Positions 35,285-43,532 of a DNA stretch of 64,000 nt are shown piece by piece; the stretch's first letter is position 1, and each line of letters opens with the position of its first letter. The position numbers and the translations under genes were made by a program. Below the pieces are notes generated by a model. It had not been told where the DNA came from. It made no database searches and worked only from the letters and a program-made list of their open reading frames with translations. Origin of the DNA: Casimicrobium huifangae (GTDB lineage Bacteria > Pseudomonadota > Gammaproteobacteria > Burkholderiales > Casimicrobiaceae); contig NZ_CP041352.1 of assembly GCF_009746125.1 (NCBI RefSeq), forward strand, positions 585,847 to 649,846. Direction: 5' to 3'.

Positions 35285-36826
35285 TCAATCCAGCAATTTC
35301 AACCGCTGCACCTTGCCCGACGGGCCCTTTGGCAGTTCATCGACGAAGCGGAACACGCCCGGCGTCTTGTAGCGGCCGAGAGCCTGAATGCAATGTTCGC
35401 GAAGCGAAGCTTCGTCGGTGGTCACACCCGGCTTGAGCACCACGGCGGCGAGGATTTCCTGGCCGTAGTTCTTGTCCGGGATGCCCACGGCGGCGGCTTC
35501 GAGCACGGCCGCGTGCGTCAACAGGGCCTCATCAATCTCGCGCGGCGCGATGTTCTCGCCGCCCTTGATGATGAGCTCCTTGATGCGGCCGGTGACGAAG
35601 TAGAAGCCGTCGCCGTCGCGGTGACCGAGATCGCCAGTGCGCAACCAGCCATCAGGGGTAAGTGCCTCGGCGGTCTTGTCGGGGGCGTTCCAGTAACCCG
35701 CCATCATGTTGTCGCCGCAGAGCTGCAGCTCGCCGGTGGCGTTGTCAGGCAGCACCTCGCCGCTTTCCACGGCAACCACGCGAGCCTGCACACCGCAGGG
35801 CAGGCCGGGCGTGCCGTATTTGCGTTGGCTCGCGTCCTGCGGGTTGCAGAACACCACGGACGCACACTCGGTCATTCCCATCGCTTCGATCACGCCGATG
35901 CCGAAGCGCTGTTCGAAGGCCCGATGCTGGTCCGGCGGTAGCGGAGCCGACGCCGAGCGGGCGAAACGGATGAAGGGGCGGGCGGGTGCCGGCGCATCGC
36001 CTTCGGCCGCTGCATTGAGCAGATAGGCAATGATGGTTGGCACCACATTGATCCATGTCGGTTGCCAGGCATCGACCCAACCCCACCAGGCCGAGGCCGA
36101 GAAGCGGTGCGGCGCCACGATGCTGCCGCCGCTGACGAATGGCGACAGCGTGGCGATGCACTGGCCGTTGATGTGATACAGCGGCAGCGACGACAGCACG
36201 CGATCAGCGGGCGTCAGTTGATGCCACGCTGCCACTGTGCGCGCAGCGTGCAGCAGGTTGGCGTGCGTCAGCAGCGCACCTTTCGGCTTGCCGGTGGTGC
36301 CGGAGGTGAACATCAGCAGCGCCGGGTCGTTCGCCTGCGGGGCCGCGCTTGCGCCGGCGTTGGTACGCAGTGGCAGTTGCGATGCGAGCGGTACGTCGAC
36401 GTCGATGTTCACCACAGCGATGCCGGGCGTGGCACCGGCAGTTGTCGGCAGCAAGGCAACGGCCGCGGCCAGCGTGGCCGCTTGCTCGCCGGACACGAAC
36501 ACGCAGCGCACTTCGCTATGCGCCAGCACGTACGCAAGCTGTGGAGCCTGCGACAGCAGATTGAGCGGCACCGTGACCCGCCCGGCAATCATGGTCGCGA
36601 GAAACAGCGCGCTGGTGGCGAGCCCGTTGGGCAGCAGAAATCCGACGTGCGCGCCCGCGCCGATGCCCTGCGCCGTGAGCAGCGCGTCCAGCGCCGCCAC
36701 GTCAGCGCCGAGAGCGCCATAGGTGTGTTGGCGCCCGGTTTCCGGTGCCAGCAGCAACGGCGCATCAGGCCGCTCGTGCTGGTGCTGGGCGAAAACGTCG
36801 GCGAGGGTGGTGGCGGGGACGGTCAT
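35285..36826 (-). CDS. sauT: acyl-CoA ligase, probable sulfoacetate-CoA ligase (SauT-like)
   Basis: A 513-residue AMP-forming ligase that would make an acyl-CoA via an acyl-AMP. Motifs: LMFTSGTTGKPKGALLTH near residue 180, GMTECASVVF, GWLRTGDLGHRDGDGFYFV and GRIKELIIKGGENIAPREID. Next to a CoA-acylating dehydrogenase and xsc, as in the sau genes of Cupriavidus necator, it is best read as activating sulfoacetate; by itself the sequence only proves the ligase fold. I chose the ATG at 36826; the frame extends to a TTG at 36871 inside the palindromic repeat. Confidence 0.75.
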   Translation of the reverse strand: MTVPATTLADVFAQHQHERPDAPLLLAPETGRQHTYGALGADVAALDALLTAQGIGAGAHVGFLLPNGLATSALFLATMIAGRVTVPLNLLSQAPQLAYVLAHSEVRCVFVSGEQAATLAAAVALLPTTAGATPGIAVVNIDVDVPLASQLPLRTNAGASAAPQANDPALLMFTSGTTGKPKGALLTHANLLHAARTVAAWHQLTPADRVLSSLPLYHINGQCIATLSPFVSGGSIVAPHRFSASAWWGWVDAWQPTWINVVPTIIAYLLNAAAEGDAPAPARPFIRFARSASAPLPPDQHRAFEQRFGIGVIEAMGMTECASVVFCNPQDASQRKYGTPGLPCGVQARVVAVESGEVLPDNATGELQLCGDNMMAGYWNAPDKTAEALTPDGWLRTGDLGHRDGDGFYFVTGRIKELIIKGGENIAPREIDEALLTHAAVLEAAAVGIPDKNYGQEILAAVVLKPGVTTDEASLREHCIQALGRYKTPGVFRFVDELPKGPSGKVQRLKLLD

Positions 36827-36865
36827 GACAGGAAGCGACGGCAGGGTGGGTGACCGCCAGTGAGG

Positions 36866-36986
36866 CAGCAACTTTTCGAAGAAAGCCTCATTCTAATTGG
36901 GCTCCGCACTGCAAAATGCCAAATGTCGACTATTGGCCATTTCGCCGTTCAAGCCCAACAAGATCAGGGCTTCAGTGAAAAAGCTG
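36866..36986. repeat. TCGA-centred palindromic intergenic repeat, copy 4
   Basis: Centred on GTCGAC at 36925-36930, with left end CAGCAACTTTTC and right end GTGAAAAAGCTG. Inner pairs are AATTGGGCT with AAGCCCAAC and AAATGCCAAAT with ATTGGCCATTT. Its right arm codes for the last residues of the sauS-like gene (stop at 36964-36966), and it lies within the minus-strand catabolic cluster. Confidence 0.75.
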
Positions 36987-38400
36987 CTCCGTTGCGACCG
37001 GTCTCCGCGAGATACGCACCGAGCAGCGCGTCAGCACTTGCATTGCGCGGGGCGATCGGCCGTGCGATGCGGGTGATGTTGAGGAAATGCCGGTAGCCAA
37101 GGTTCTCGGAGAAACTGTTGCCGCCCCAGGTGCCGCACCCCATCGACAGCGAAAACGGCAGGCCGTTATCGAAGCTGCCGCCGGTGGCAATGCAGTGCGC
37201 CTGATTGACGATCACACGGGCGACCGGGAGCGTGAGCCCCAGTTGCAGCGCCAGCGCGTCTGCCGCTTCCGGCGCGGCATGCAGCCCGACCGAGTGGCCA
37301 GCGCCCTGATGGCTGTAGATTGCTGCCACCTGCGCGGCTGCGGCGTCGAAGCCGTCGGCGCGGTAAACGGTGAGCACCGGCGACAGTTTCTCGCCGGAGA
37401 ACGGAAATTCTGGCCCGACGCCGCTTTCCTCAACCATCAGTACGCGGGCGTTGGCGGCACGCGCAAGGCCGGCCGCCAGCGCGATGTCGCCGGCTGTCTT
37501 CGCGGTGAGGTCGCCCGAGAGCTTGCCCGCCGGGAACAGGGCGGCTTGCAGTTGCGCCTTTTCGTCGCCACTGAGCAGTACGCAACCCTGCGCTGCCAGC
37601 GCCGCGAACATCGGCTGATACACGGCCGCCTCGATCACGACGCTGTTCTCGCTGGAGCAGCTGGTGGCATTGTCGAACGTCTTGGAGCGCACGATGCGCT
37701 CGGCCGCCGCGGCGAGGTCCGCACTGCGATGCACGATTACCGACACATTGCCGGCGCCAACGCCGAACGCCGGCGTGCCGCTCGAATAGGCGGCCTTGAT
37801 GTTGGCCTGCGAGCCGGTGGCGACGACCAGGTCCACCTGCTGCAGCAGTTCGTTGGTCAGCGCCTTGTTGACCGGTGCGGGCAGCAGTTGCACCAGGTCA
37901 CGTGGCGCGCCGATGCGGTCGAATTCTTCATGCACGTAGCTGAGCAACAGCGCGGCCGTGGAACAGCCCTTGGGCGACGGCGCGAGGATGATGGCGTTGC
38001 GGCCCTTCATCGCATTGATGATCATGTTGGCCGGCGTCGCGCCGGGGTTGGTCGAGGGTGTGATAGCCCCCACCACGCCGGCCGGCCGTGCGATTTCGGT
38101 GACGCCGAGCGCCGCGTCGTCAGCAATGACGCCAACGGACTTGGCGCCGCTCAGATCGCGGATCAGGCCCAGCGTCTTGCGATGGTTCTTCTGGATCTTG
38201 TCGGGCACATTGCCGAGGCCGGTGTCGCGTACCGCCAGCTCCGCCAGTGCGCGGTTGCGAACGGGCTCCATGATCGCCCACGCAGCCGCCGCCACCAGGC
38301 GGTCGGCGCCGGCCTGGTCATAACCATCGGCGATCGTTTGCGCAGCCCGTGCCTTCGCGACTAGCCCGGCAATGACCTCTGCTTCACGAGATTGCGACAC
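36964..38400 (-). CDS. sauS: CoA-acylating aldehyde dehydrogenase, probable sulfoacetaldehyde dehydrogenase (SauS-like)
   Basis: A 478-residue acylating aldehyde dehydrogenase that would reduce an acyl-CoA to the aldehyde. The family signature is AITPSTNPGATPANM near residue 115, PSPKGCS, and the catalytic cysteine in NATSCSSENSVVIE near residue 245. The neighbours ligase and xsc make sulfoacetyl-CoA to sulfoacetaldehyde the expected reaction. The start is GTG at 38400, three bases after the stop of the binding-protein gene. The C-terminal residues lie in a palindromic repeat, so the tail may differ from relatives. Confidence 0.82.
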   Translation of the reverse strand: MSQSREAEVIAGLVAKARAAQTIADGYDQAGADRLVAAAAWAIMEPVRNRALAELAVRDTGLGNVPDKIQKNHRKTLGLIRDLSGAKSVGVIADDAALGVTEIARPAGVVGAITPSTNPGATPANMIINAMKGRNAIILAPSPKGCSTAALLLSYVHEEFDRIGAPRDLVQLLPAPVNKALTNELLQQVDLVVATGSQANIKAAYSSGTPAFGVGAGNVSVIVHRSADLAAAAERIVRSKTFDNATSCSSENSVVIEAAVYQPMFAALAAQGCVLLSGDEKAQLQAALFPAGKLSGDLTAKTAGDIALAAGLARAANARVLMVEESGVGPEFPFSGEKLSPVLTVYRADGFDAAAAQVAAIYSHQGAGHSVGLHAAPEAADALALQLGLTLPVARVIVNQAHCIATGGSFDNGLPFSLSMGCGTWGGNSFSENLGYRHFLNITRIARPIAPRNASADALLGAYLAETGRNGAAFSLKP

Positions 38401-38403
38401 TGT

Positions 38404-39405
38404 CTAGTTGTCCACTTTCGCGCCCGAGGCTTTCGCCACCTTCGCCCAGCGCTCCATCTCGGCTTTCACGAACTTGCCGAATTCGGCTGGCGGCATTCCG
38501 CCCGCATCCGCCGCCGCGTTGGCCCAGTTGGTTTTGATGGCCGGGTCTTCCAGCGCCTTGACGATTTCCTTGTACATCTTGTCCACGATGTCAGGCGGTG
38601 TGCCCTTCACGGCCCACACGGCGTACCACTGCGAGACTTCGCTGTTCGGGAAGCCCTGCTCGGCGAGCGTCGGGATGTCTGGATATTGCGGCGAGCGTTG
38701 CGCAGCCATCAGGCCGAGCGGGCGCGCCTTGCCGGAGCGGATTTGCGCGGCGGTGGCGCTCATGCCGTCGATCAGCACATCCAGCGAGCCGCCGAGGAAG
38801 TCCTGCATCGCCGGGCCCATGCCTTTGTAGGGCACGTGCACGATATCAACACCCTGTCCGAGCTTGAACAGCTCACCGGTCAGGTGTTGCGACGTGCCGG
38901 AGCCGGGCGAGCCGAAATTGAGCTTGCCGGGATTGGCCTTGGCGTAGTCGACCAGGTCCTTGACCGTCTTCACATTGGGCAACTTGTTCGGCTGCGCCGC
39001 GATGACGAAAGGCATGATCGCCAGCAGCGTGACCGGCACGAAGTCCTTCTCGATGTCGTAGGAAAGCTTCGGGTAAATCGACGGTGCGATGCTGTGATGC
39101 ACGGCGCCAATCAGAAAGGTGTAGCCATCCGGCGCCGCGCGTGCGGCTTGGGCTGCTCCCACGGTGCCACCGGCGCCGCCGATGTTCTCAACGATGAACT
39201 GCTGGCCAGTCTGCTTGGTCAGCTGCGCCGACAGCGGACGGGCGAAGGTATCGGTACCGCCGCCAGCGGGGAACGGATTGATCAGCTTGACCGGTTTGGT
39301 CGGCCAGGCCTGCGCCTGCGCCGTTTGCGAAAAGCTCAAAGCGACCAGCGCCACGCCCGCCAGCGTGGCAGAGATGGATCGCGCAACATACGACAGACGG
39401 GACAC
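38404..39405 (-). CDS. tripartite tricarboxylate transporter (Bug/TctC) solute-binding protein
   Basis: A 333-residue periplasmic binding protein of the Bug/TctC family. The signal peptide ends SQTAQAQA, followed by the family hallmark WPTKPVKLINPFPAGGGTD, VENIGGAGGTVGAAQAARA, and KLNFGSPGSGTSQHLTGEL. The start is a GTG at 39405 supported by a strong GAGGAGG six bases upstream; the upstream codons are not part of it. No TctA/TctB membrane genes are present, as often for orphan Bug proteins. In this cluster sulfoacetate or a related anion is the probable ligand, but that is inference. Confidence 0.88.
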   Translation of the reverse strand: MSRLSYVARSISATLAGVALVALSFSQTAQAQAWPTKPVKLINPFPAGGGTDTFARPLSAQLTKQTGQQFIVENIGGAGGTVGAAQAARAAPDGYTFLIGAVHHSIAPSIYPKLSYDIEKDFVPVTLLAIMPFVIAAQPNKLPNVKTVKDLVDYAKANPGKLNFGSPGSGTSQHLTGELFKLGQGVDIVHVPYKGMGPAMQDFLGGSLDVLIDGMSATAAQIRSGKARPLGLMAAQRSPQYPDIPTLAEQGFPNSEVSQWYAVWAVKGTPPDIVDKMYKEIVKALEDPAIKTNWANAAADAGGMPPAEFGKFVKAEMERWAKVAKASGAKVDN

Positions 39406-39502
39406 AACTACCTCCTCGTGTGAAACGGCTTTGCGGCGCAATGGCGCCAGTCAATTTGCCCAGGCGATTGCAACGCTTCACTGCTGATACTAGCTGACCG
39501 CG

Positions 39503-39515
39503 ATGACGACGTCAT
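39503..39515. promoter_or_regulatory. palindrome upstream of the binding-protein gene
   Basis: ATGACGACGTCAT is a 6-bp inverted repeat with a one-base centre, about 100 bases upstream of the Bug gene start, in the 196-base gap before xsc on the same strand. It may be an operator or be chance; nothing else supports it. Confidence 0.25.
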
Positions 39516-39601
39516 TGGCGCAATCCCTGCCAGCACTCATCGAGCAGCGTTGTTGCAGAAGCAATCCCTCCTGACTGCCTCTGCGGATCGCGCTGACAAC
39601 G

Positions 39602-41449
39602 CTAGCGTTTGATCTCGGTGTGCTTGTACTTCTGCAGGAAGCGTGTTGGCAGCGCCAGCGCATCACGGCGGAACGGGTCGCCCAGCTCCTTGGTCACCAT
39701 CACTTCGAGGATGGTGGTTTTGCCGCGCTTCTGCGCCTCGCAGGCCTCGCGCAGCGCCGGGCCGACGTCGGAAAGCTCGTCGATGCGCAGGCCCTCAGCG
39801 CCCATGGCTACGGCCACGTTGGCCCAGTGCGGCTGGTTGTCGAGACCGACGCCGAGATAGCGGCGGTTGTAGAAATCGACGTGATTCTTCTTCTCGGCGC
39901 CCCACTGGCCGTTGTTGAACACCACTGCGGTGACGGGGATGTTCTCGCGCACGCAGGTCTGCACCTCGTTGAAGCTGATGCCCCACGCGCCGTCGCCGAC
40001 ATAGGCGATGGCTGGCCGGTCGGGCGCCGCCAGCTTGGCGCCGATGATGGTCGGAAAGGCGTAACCGCAGTTGCCGAAGCTCATCGCTGCGAACATCGAG
40101 CGTGGCTCGTTGAAACGCAGATAACTGTTCGACACCGAGCAGATGTTGCCGATGTCGGTCGACACCATCGCGCGGGCGGGCATCGCTTTTTCCAGCTCGC
40201 GCAGCATCTGCCGTGGATGCATGTAGCGGGATGCAGCGGAGACCTCCAGCGAATAGGCGTCACGCTCCTGCGTCCAGCCGTCGAGCTCTTTCTCCCAGGT
40301 CTTCTTTTCTTTGGCAACGGCTGCGAGTCGTGCGTCGCGGTTGCCGTGGCAGACGAGTGACTTGCCCTTGAGCCGCGCCGCGAGCGCCAGCGCAGCCGCG
40401 CGGGCATCGCCGCAAATGCCGACCGAGATTTTCTTCACAAGTCCCAGCATCTTGGCGTCGGCGTCAATCTGGATGATCTTCGCGTTTTTCGGCCAATAGT
40501 CGAGACCATGCTGCGGCAGCGTGCCGAACGGCCCCAGCCGGGTGCCGAGCGCGAGCACCACGTCGGCTTTGCTGATCAACTTCATCGCAGCCTTCGAGCC
40601 CTGATAGCCGAGCGGGCCACACCACAGCCGATGCGCGGCCGGGAAGCTGTCGTTGTGCAGATAGCTGTTGCAGACGGGAGCGTCAAGCAGTTCGGCGAGT
40701 TTGACTGCAGCGTCCATGCCGTTGGCCATGATCACGCCGCCGCCAGCAAGAATGACCGGGAACTTCGCCTTCGAGAGCAGCTCGGCGGCGTCATCCAGCG
40801 CCTTTTCACCACCGACGCCGCGCTCAACCACGATCGGCGACGGAATTTCGTATTCACCATCACCGTAGAAAAAGTCGCGCGGAATATTCAGCTGGGTCGG
40901 CCCCAGCTCGATGTGGGCACGGTCGAAAGCGCGCGCGGTCAGCTCCGCCATGCGCAACTTGTTGTTGACATGCGACTGGAACTTGGTGATCTTGGAGAAG
41001 ATCGGCAGTTGCTCGGTCTCCTGAAAACCGCCGAGGCCCAGGGTCATCGAGCCGGTCTCCGGGGTGATGACTACCACCGGCGAGTGAGCCCAATAGGCCG
41101 CCGCAGTCGCAGTGACGAAGTTGGTTATGCCGGGGCCGTTCTGCGCGATGCAGACGCCGTGTCGTCCGGAAACGCGCGAGTAACCATCGGCCATGTGGCC
41201 AGCGCCCTGCTCGTGCGCCACCGAGATGAAGCGGATACCAGCGCTCGGGAAGAGGTCAAGCGCGTCCATGTAGGCCGACCCGACGATGCCGAACACGTCG
41301 GTCACGCCCTGTGCGACCAGCGTTTCGACAAAGGCTTCGGACGGCGTCATGCGCGTCTTGCCTTGGGTGACACGACGATCGACTTTCGGGGCGGCGGGTG
41401 CGCGGCGCTTGGCGGTCGGAGCGGGTTTCTTCTTCGTAGCTTTTGTCAT
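39602..41449 (-). CDS. xsc: sulfoacetaldehyde acetyltransferase
   Basis: Xsc, 615 residues, is a thiamine-diphosphate enzyme that turns sulfoacetaldehyde plus phosphate into acetyl phosphate and sulfite. Near-diagnostic segments: TPSEAFVETLVAQGVTDVFG, GSAYMDALDLFPSAGIRF, HEQGAGHMADGY, GYQGSKAAMKLISKADVVLALGTRLGPF and the TPP motif GDGAWGISFNEV to NNGQWGAEKKNHVDFY. It carries about 35 extra basic/Ala/Pro residues before the conserved MTPSEAF. The ATG at 41449 is preferred; an upstream ATG adds eight residues. It is divergent from an IclR gene, with the palindrome at 41534 between them. Confidence 0.95.
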   Translation of the reverse strand: MTKATKKKPAPTAKRRAPAAPKVDRRVTQGKTRMTPSEAFVETLVAQGVTDVFGIVGSAYMDALDLFPSAGIRFISVAHEQGAGHMADGYSRVSGRHGVCIAQNGPGITNFVTATAAAYWAHSPVVVITPETGSMTLGLGGFQETEQLPIFSKITKFQSHVNNKLRMAELTARAFDRAHIELGPTQLNIPRDFFYGDGEYEIPSPIVVERGVGGEKALDDAAELLSKAKFPVILAGGGVIMANGMDAAVKLAELLDAPVCNSYLHNDSFPAAHRLWCGPLGYQGSKAAMKLISKADVVLALGTRLGPFGTLPQHGLDYWPKNAKIIQIDADAKMLGLVKKISVGICGDARAAALALAARLKGKSLVCHGNRDARLAAVAKEKKTWEKELDGWTQERDAYSLEVSAASRYMHPRQMLRELEKAMPARAMVSTDIGNICSVSNSYLRFNEPRSMFAAMSFGNCGYAFPTIIGAKLAAPDRPAIAYVGDGAWGISFNEVQTCVRENIPVTAVVFNNGQWGAEKKNHVDFYNRRYLGVGLDNQPHWANVAVAMGAEGLRIDELSDVGPALREACEAQKRGKTTILEVMVTKELGDPFRRDALALPTRFLQKYKHTEIKR

Positions 41450-41533
41450 GGCTGACCTTTGTGGTGAAGTCATCTGGAATGGCGGAAGTTTGCGCGTGGC
41501 CGGAATTCAGGCATGATGAGCGGCGCGAAAAAC

Positions 41534-41548
41534 GAATCTCAGAGTTTC
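41534..41548. promoter_or_regulatory. candidate IclR operator
   Basis: GAATCTCAGAGTTTC is a 15-base near-palindrome (GAA, CTC, central A, GAG, TTC; one mismatch) between xsc and iclR, ending six bases before a possible iclR -35 box. IclR proteins typically bind such short palindromes near their own start. This is sequence-based inference. Confidence 0.45.
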
Positions 41549-41553
41549 ATTTT

Positions 41554-41581
41554 TTGCCGATAAGGTTGGTTTGTGCATAAT
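41554..41581 (+). promoter_or_regulatory. candidate sigma-70 promoter of iclR-pta
   Basis: TTGCCG (41554-41559) and CATAAT (41576-41581) are 16 bases apart and 28 bases before the iclR ATG. They are a fair -35/-10 pair and are adjacent to the operator-like palindrome. Confidence 0.4.
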
Positions 41582-41609
41582 GCGCCTTCGAATAACTTAG
41601 GGTCATAAG

Positions 41610-42398
41610 ATGTCGGCAGAACAGGACGAGGCGCACCGCGACGGTCGCGAGGCGGGATCAGCGGCGCTCCGCTCGCTGGCGGTGATGGAATTCGTTGCCA
41701 ACAGCGAACGCTCTGTGAGTCTGACCGAGATCATGCAGGCGGTCAGCCTGCCGAAGCCAACGGTATTTCGCATCCTGACCACGCTGGAAGAAGCTGGCAT
41801 GCTGTTGCGCGAGCCCGACGCCAAGCGCTATGTGCCGGGCGAACGGCTGGCCAACCTGGCCGCCAACGTGCTGCTGCATTCGCCGCATCGTTCAGCGCGC
41901 CGCGCCATTCTTGAAGAGCTGGTGGAGAAGGTGGGCGAAACCTGCAACCTGACCATCCCCAATGGCCACTACGTGATGTATCTCGACCGTGTCGAGTCGT
42001 CATGGCCGCTGCGCATCAATCTGCACGCGGGTTCCAAGGTGCCGCTCTATGCCAGTGCCAGCGGCAAGCTGTTCCTCGCCCACTCGCCGAAGCGGATGCG
42101 CGACCGTCTGTTGACCAGTGCGCCGCTGATCGCGCACACGAAAAACACCTTGACGTCGCTGCGGCAACTGGAGCTGGAGTTCACCAAGATCCGCCGCAGC
42201 GGATACGCGGTGGACAACGAGGAATATCTGGCCGGCATTTGCTGTCTGGCGGTGCCGGTGATGAACGACCAGGAGCGCGTTGTTGCGGCCGTGGCGGTAC
42301 ATGGGCCGGTGTCGCGGATGAATGTGGCGCAGGCGGTTGAGTTTTATCCGGCGCTGAAAGAAGCGGCGGAGCAGATCGGCCAGACGCTCGACTGGTAG
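41610..42398 (+). CDS. IclR-family transcriptional regulator
   Basis: A 262-residue IclR regulator. The N-terminal winged helix-turn-helix is at residues about 15-80 (SLTEIMQAVSLPKPTVFRILTTLEEAGML) and the C-terminal ligand-binding domain includes GHYVMYLDRVESSWPLRINLHAGSKVPLYASASGKLFLA and a Cys-containing YLAGICCLAVPVMND. Divergent from xsc and 10 bases upstream of pta, it is the likely regulator of the sulfonate genes. The known C. necator system instead uses a LysR-type SauR. Confidence 0.92.
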   Translation: MSAEQDEAHRDGREAGSAALRSLAVMEFVANSERSVSLTEIMQAVSLPKPTVFRILTTLEEAGMLLREPDAKRYVPGERLANLAANVLLHSPHRSARRAILEELVEKVGETCNLTIPNGHYVMYLDRVESSWPLRINLHAGSKVPLYASASGKLFLAHSPKRMRDRLLTSAPLIAHTKNTLTSLRQLELEFTKIRRSGYAVDNEEYLAGICCLAVPVMNDQERVVAAVAVHGPVSRMNVAQAVEFYPALKEAAEQIGQTLDW

Positions 42399-42408
42399 CG
42401 GCTGCATC

Positions 42409-43347
42409 ATGCCGTCACTGACGACCGGTACTCACCCGCGGTTGCTGGCACTGATCGAGCGGGCGCAGGCGCAGACACCGATGACCACTGCGGTTGTCTA
42501 TCCCTGCGAGGCATCGGCGCTGAAAGCCACGCTGGACGCGGCCGCATTCGGCCTGATTCGACCGGTGCTGTATGGCCCCGTGAGCGAGCTGCGGACCATT
42601 GCTGCGAAGGCCGAGCTTGATCTGGCCGCTGATACCGTTGACTTCGTTGAATGCGGCCCCTTACCGGTCGATGCGGCGCGGCGGGCCGTCGCCGACGCAG
42701 CGGGCGGCGCCATGCAGGTACTGATGAAGGGCAGCCTGCACAGCGACGAGCTTCTGAGCGCTGTCCTCGCCCGCGATGGCGGTTTGCGCGGCGCCCGTCG
42801 GTTGACCCACACCTTCGCCTTCGACGTGCCGCGTTATCACAAATTGCTGGGCGTCACCGATGCCGTGGTCAACATCAGCCCGGATCTGCGCACCAAGACG
42901 GATGCCGCTGTGGCGGCCTGCGAAGTGTTCCGGCAACTCGGCGTCGCGCGCCCCAAGCTGGCCGTCGTCACCGCCATCGAAACGGTCAATCAGGCGATTC
43001 CGGCCACGCTTGACGCCCGGGAGCTGGTTGCCCTGGCCGGGCAAGGCATGTTTGGCGATGCCGTTGTCGAAGGCCCGTTTGGCTTTGACAATGCGATTTC
43101 AGCGGCGGCAGCGCGAACCAAGGGGCTGGTTTCAACGGTCGCTGGCGACCCGGACATCCTGCTGGTGCCGGATCTCAACGCTGGCAACATCCTCTACAAG
43201 AGCCTCATTTATCTGGCCGGCGCCGAGTGTGCTGGCGTGGTGCTTGGCGCCCGGGTGCCTGTGGTTTTGACCAGCCGGGCCGATTCGGCTTTCAGCCGCA
43301 TCGCGTCCTGCGCGCTCGCCAATATCCTTGCGCTGGATCAAGCGTGA
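42409..43347 (+). CDS. pta: phosphate acetyltransferase (PTA/PTB family)
   Basis: A 312-residue phosphate acyltransferase catalytic domain, converting acetyl phosphate plus CoA to acetyl-CoA. Segments MQVLMKGSLHSDELLSAVL, THTFAFDVPRYHKLLGVTDAVVNISPDL, GPFGFDNAIS and DILLVPDLNAGNILYKSLIYLAGAE are typical of the short PTA/PTB class. Next to xsc it completes sulfoacetaldehyde to acetyl-CoA. It could in other settings be a phosphate butyryltransferase, but xsc makes acetyl phosphate the expected substrate. Confidence 0.9.
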   Translation: MPSLTTGTHPRLLALIERAQAQTPMTTAVVYPCEASALKATLDAAAFGLIRPVLYGPVSELRTIAAKAELDLAADTVDFVECGPLPVDAARRAVADAAGGAMQVLMKGSLHSDELLSAVLARDGGLRGARRLTHTFAFDVPRYHKLLGVTDAVVNISPDLRTKTDAAVAACEVFRQLGVARPKLAVVTAIETVNQAIPATLDARELVALAGQGMFGDAVVEGPFGFDNAISAAAARTKGLVSTVAGDPDILLVPDLNAGNILYKSLIYLAGAECAGVVLGARVPVVLTSRADSAFSRIASCALANILALDQA

Positions 43348-43532
43348 AGGCCAATTTGTTAAACTTCCAAGGTTTTTCGGGGCTCCGCCGCGATAGTGAT
43401 CTGAACCGATCTGCAGTACGGCTGCAGTAGCAGACAGGCGGGGGCGCGTTTCTGTACCAGCACCGGAGCAGTGCTGGCCATTACGGGACACGGAGCTGCA
43501 CCAGCAGCTGGCCGTGATATTGGGGTGTAGTC

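Noticed and set aside
36826-36871. N-terminal extension of the CoA ligase to a TTG
   Set aside because: It enters the palindromic repeat and is not part of the ligase family; the ATG at 36826 is better.
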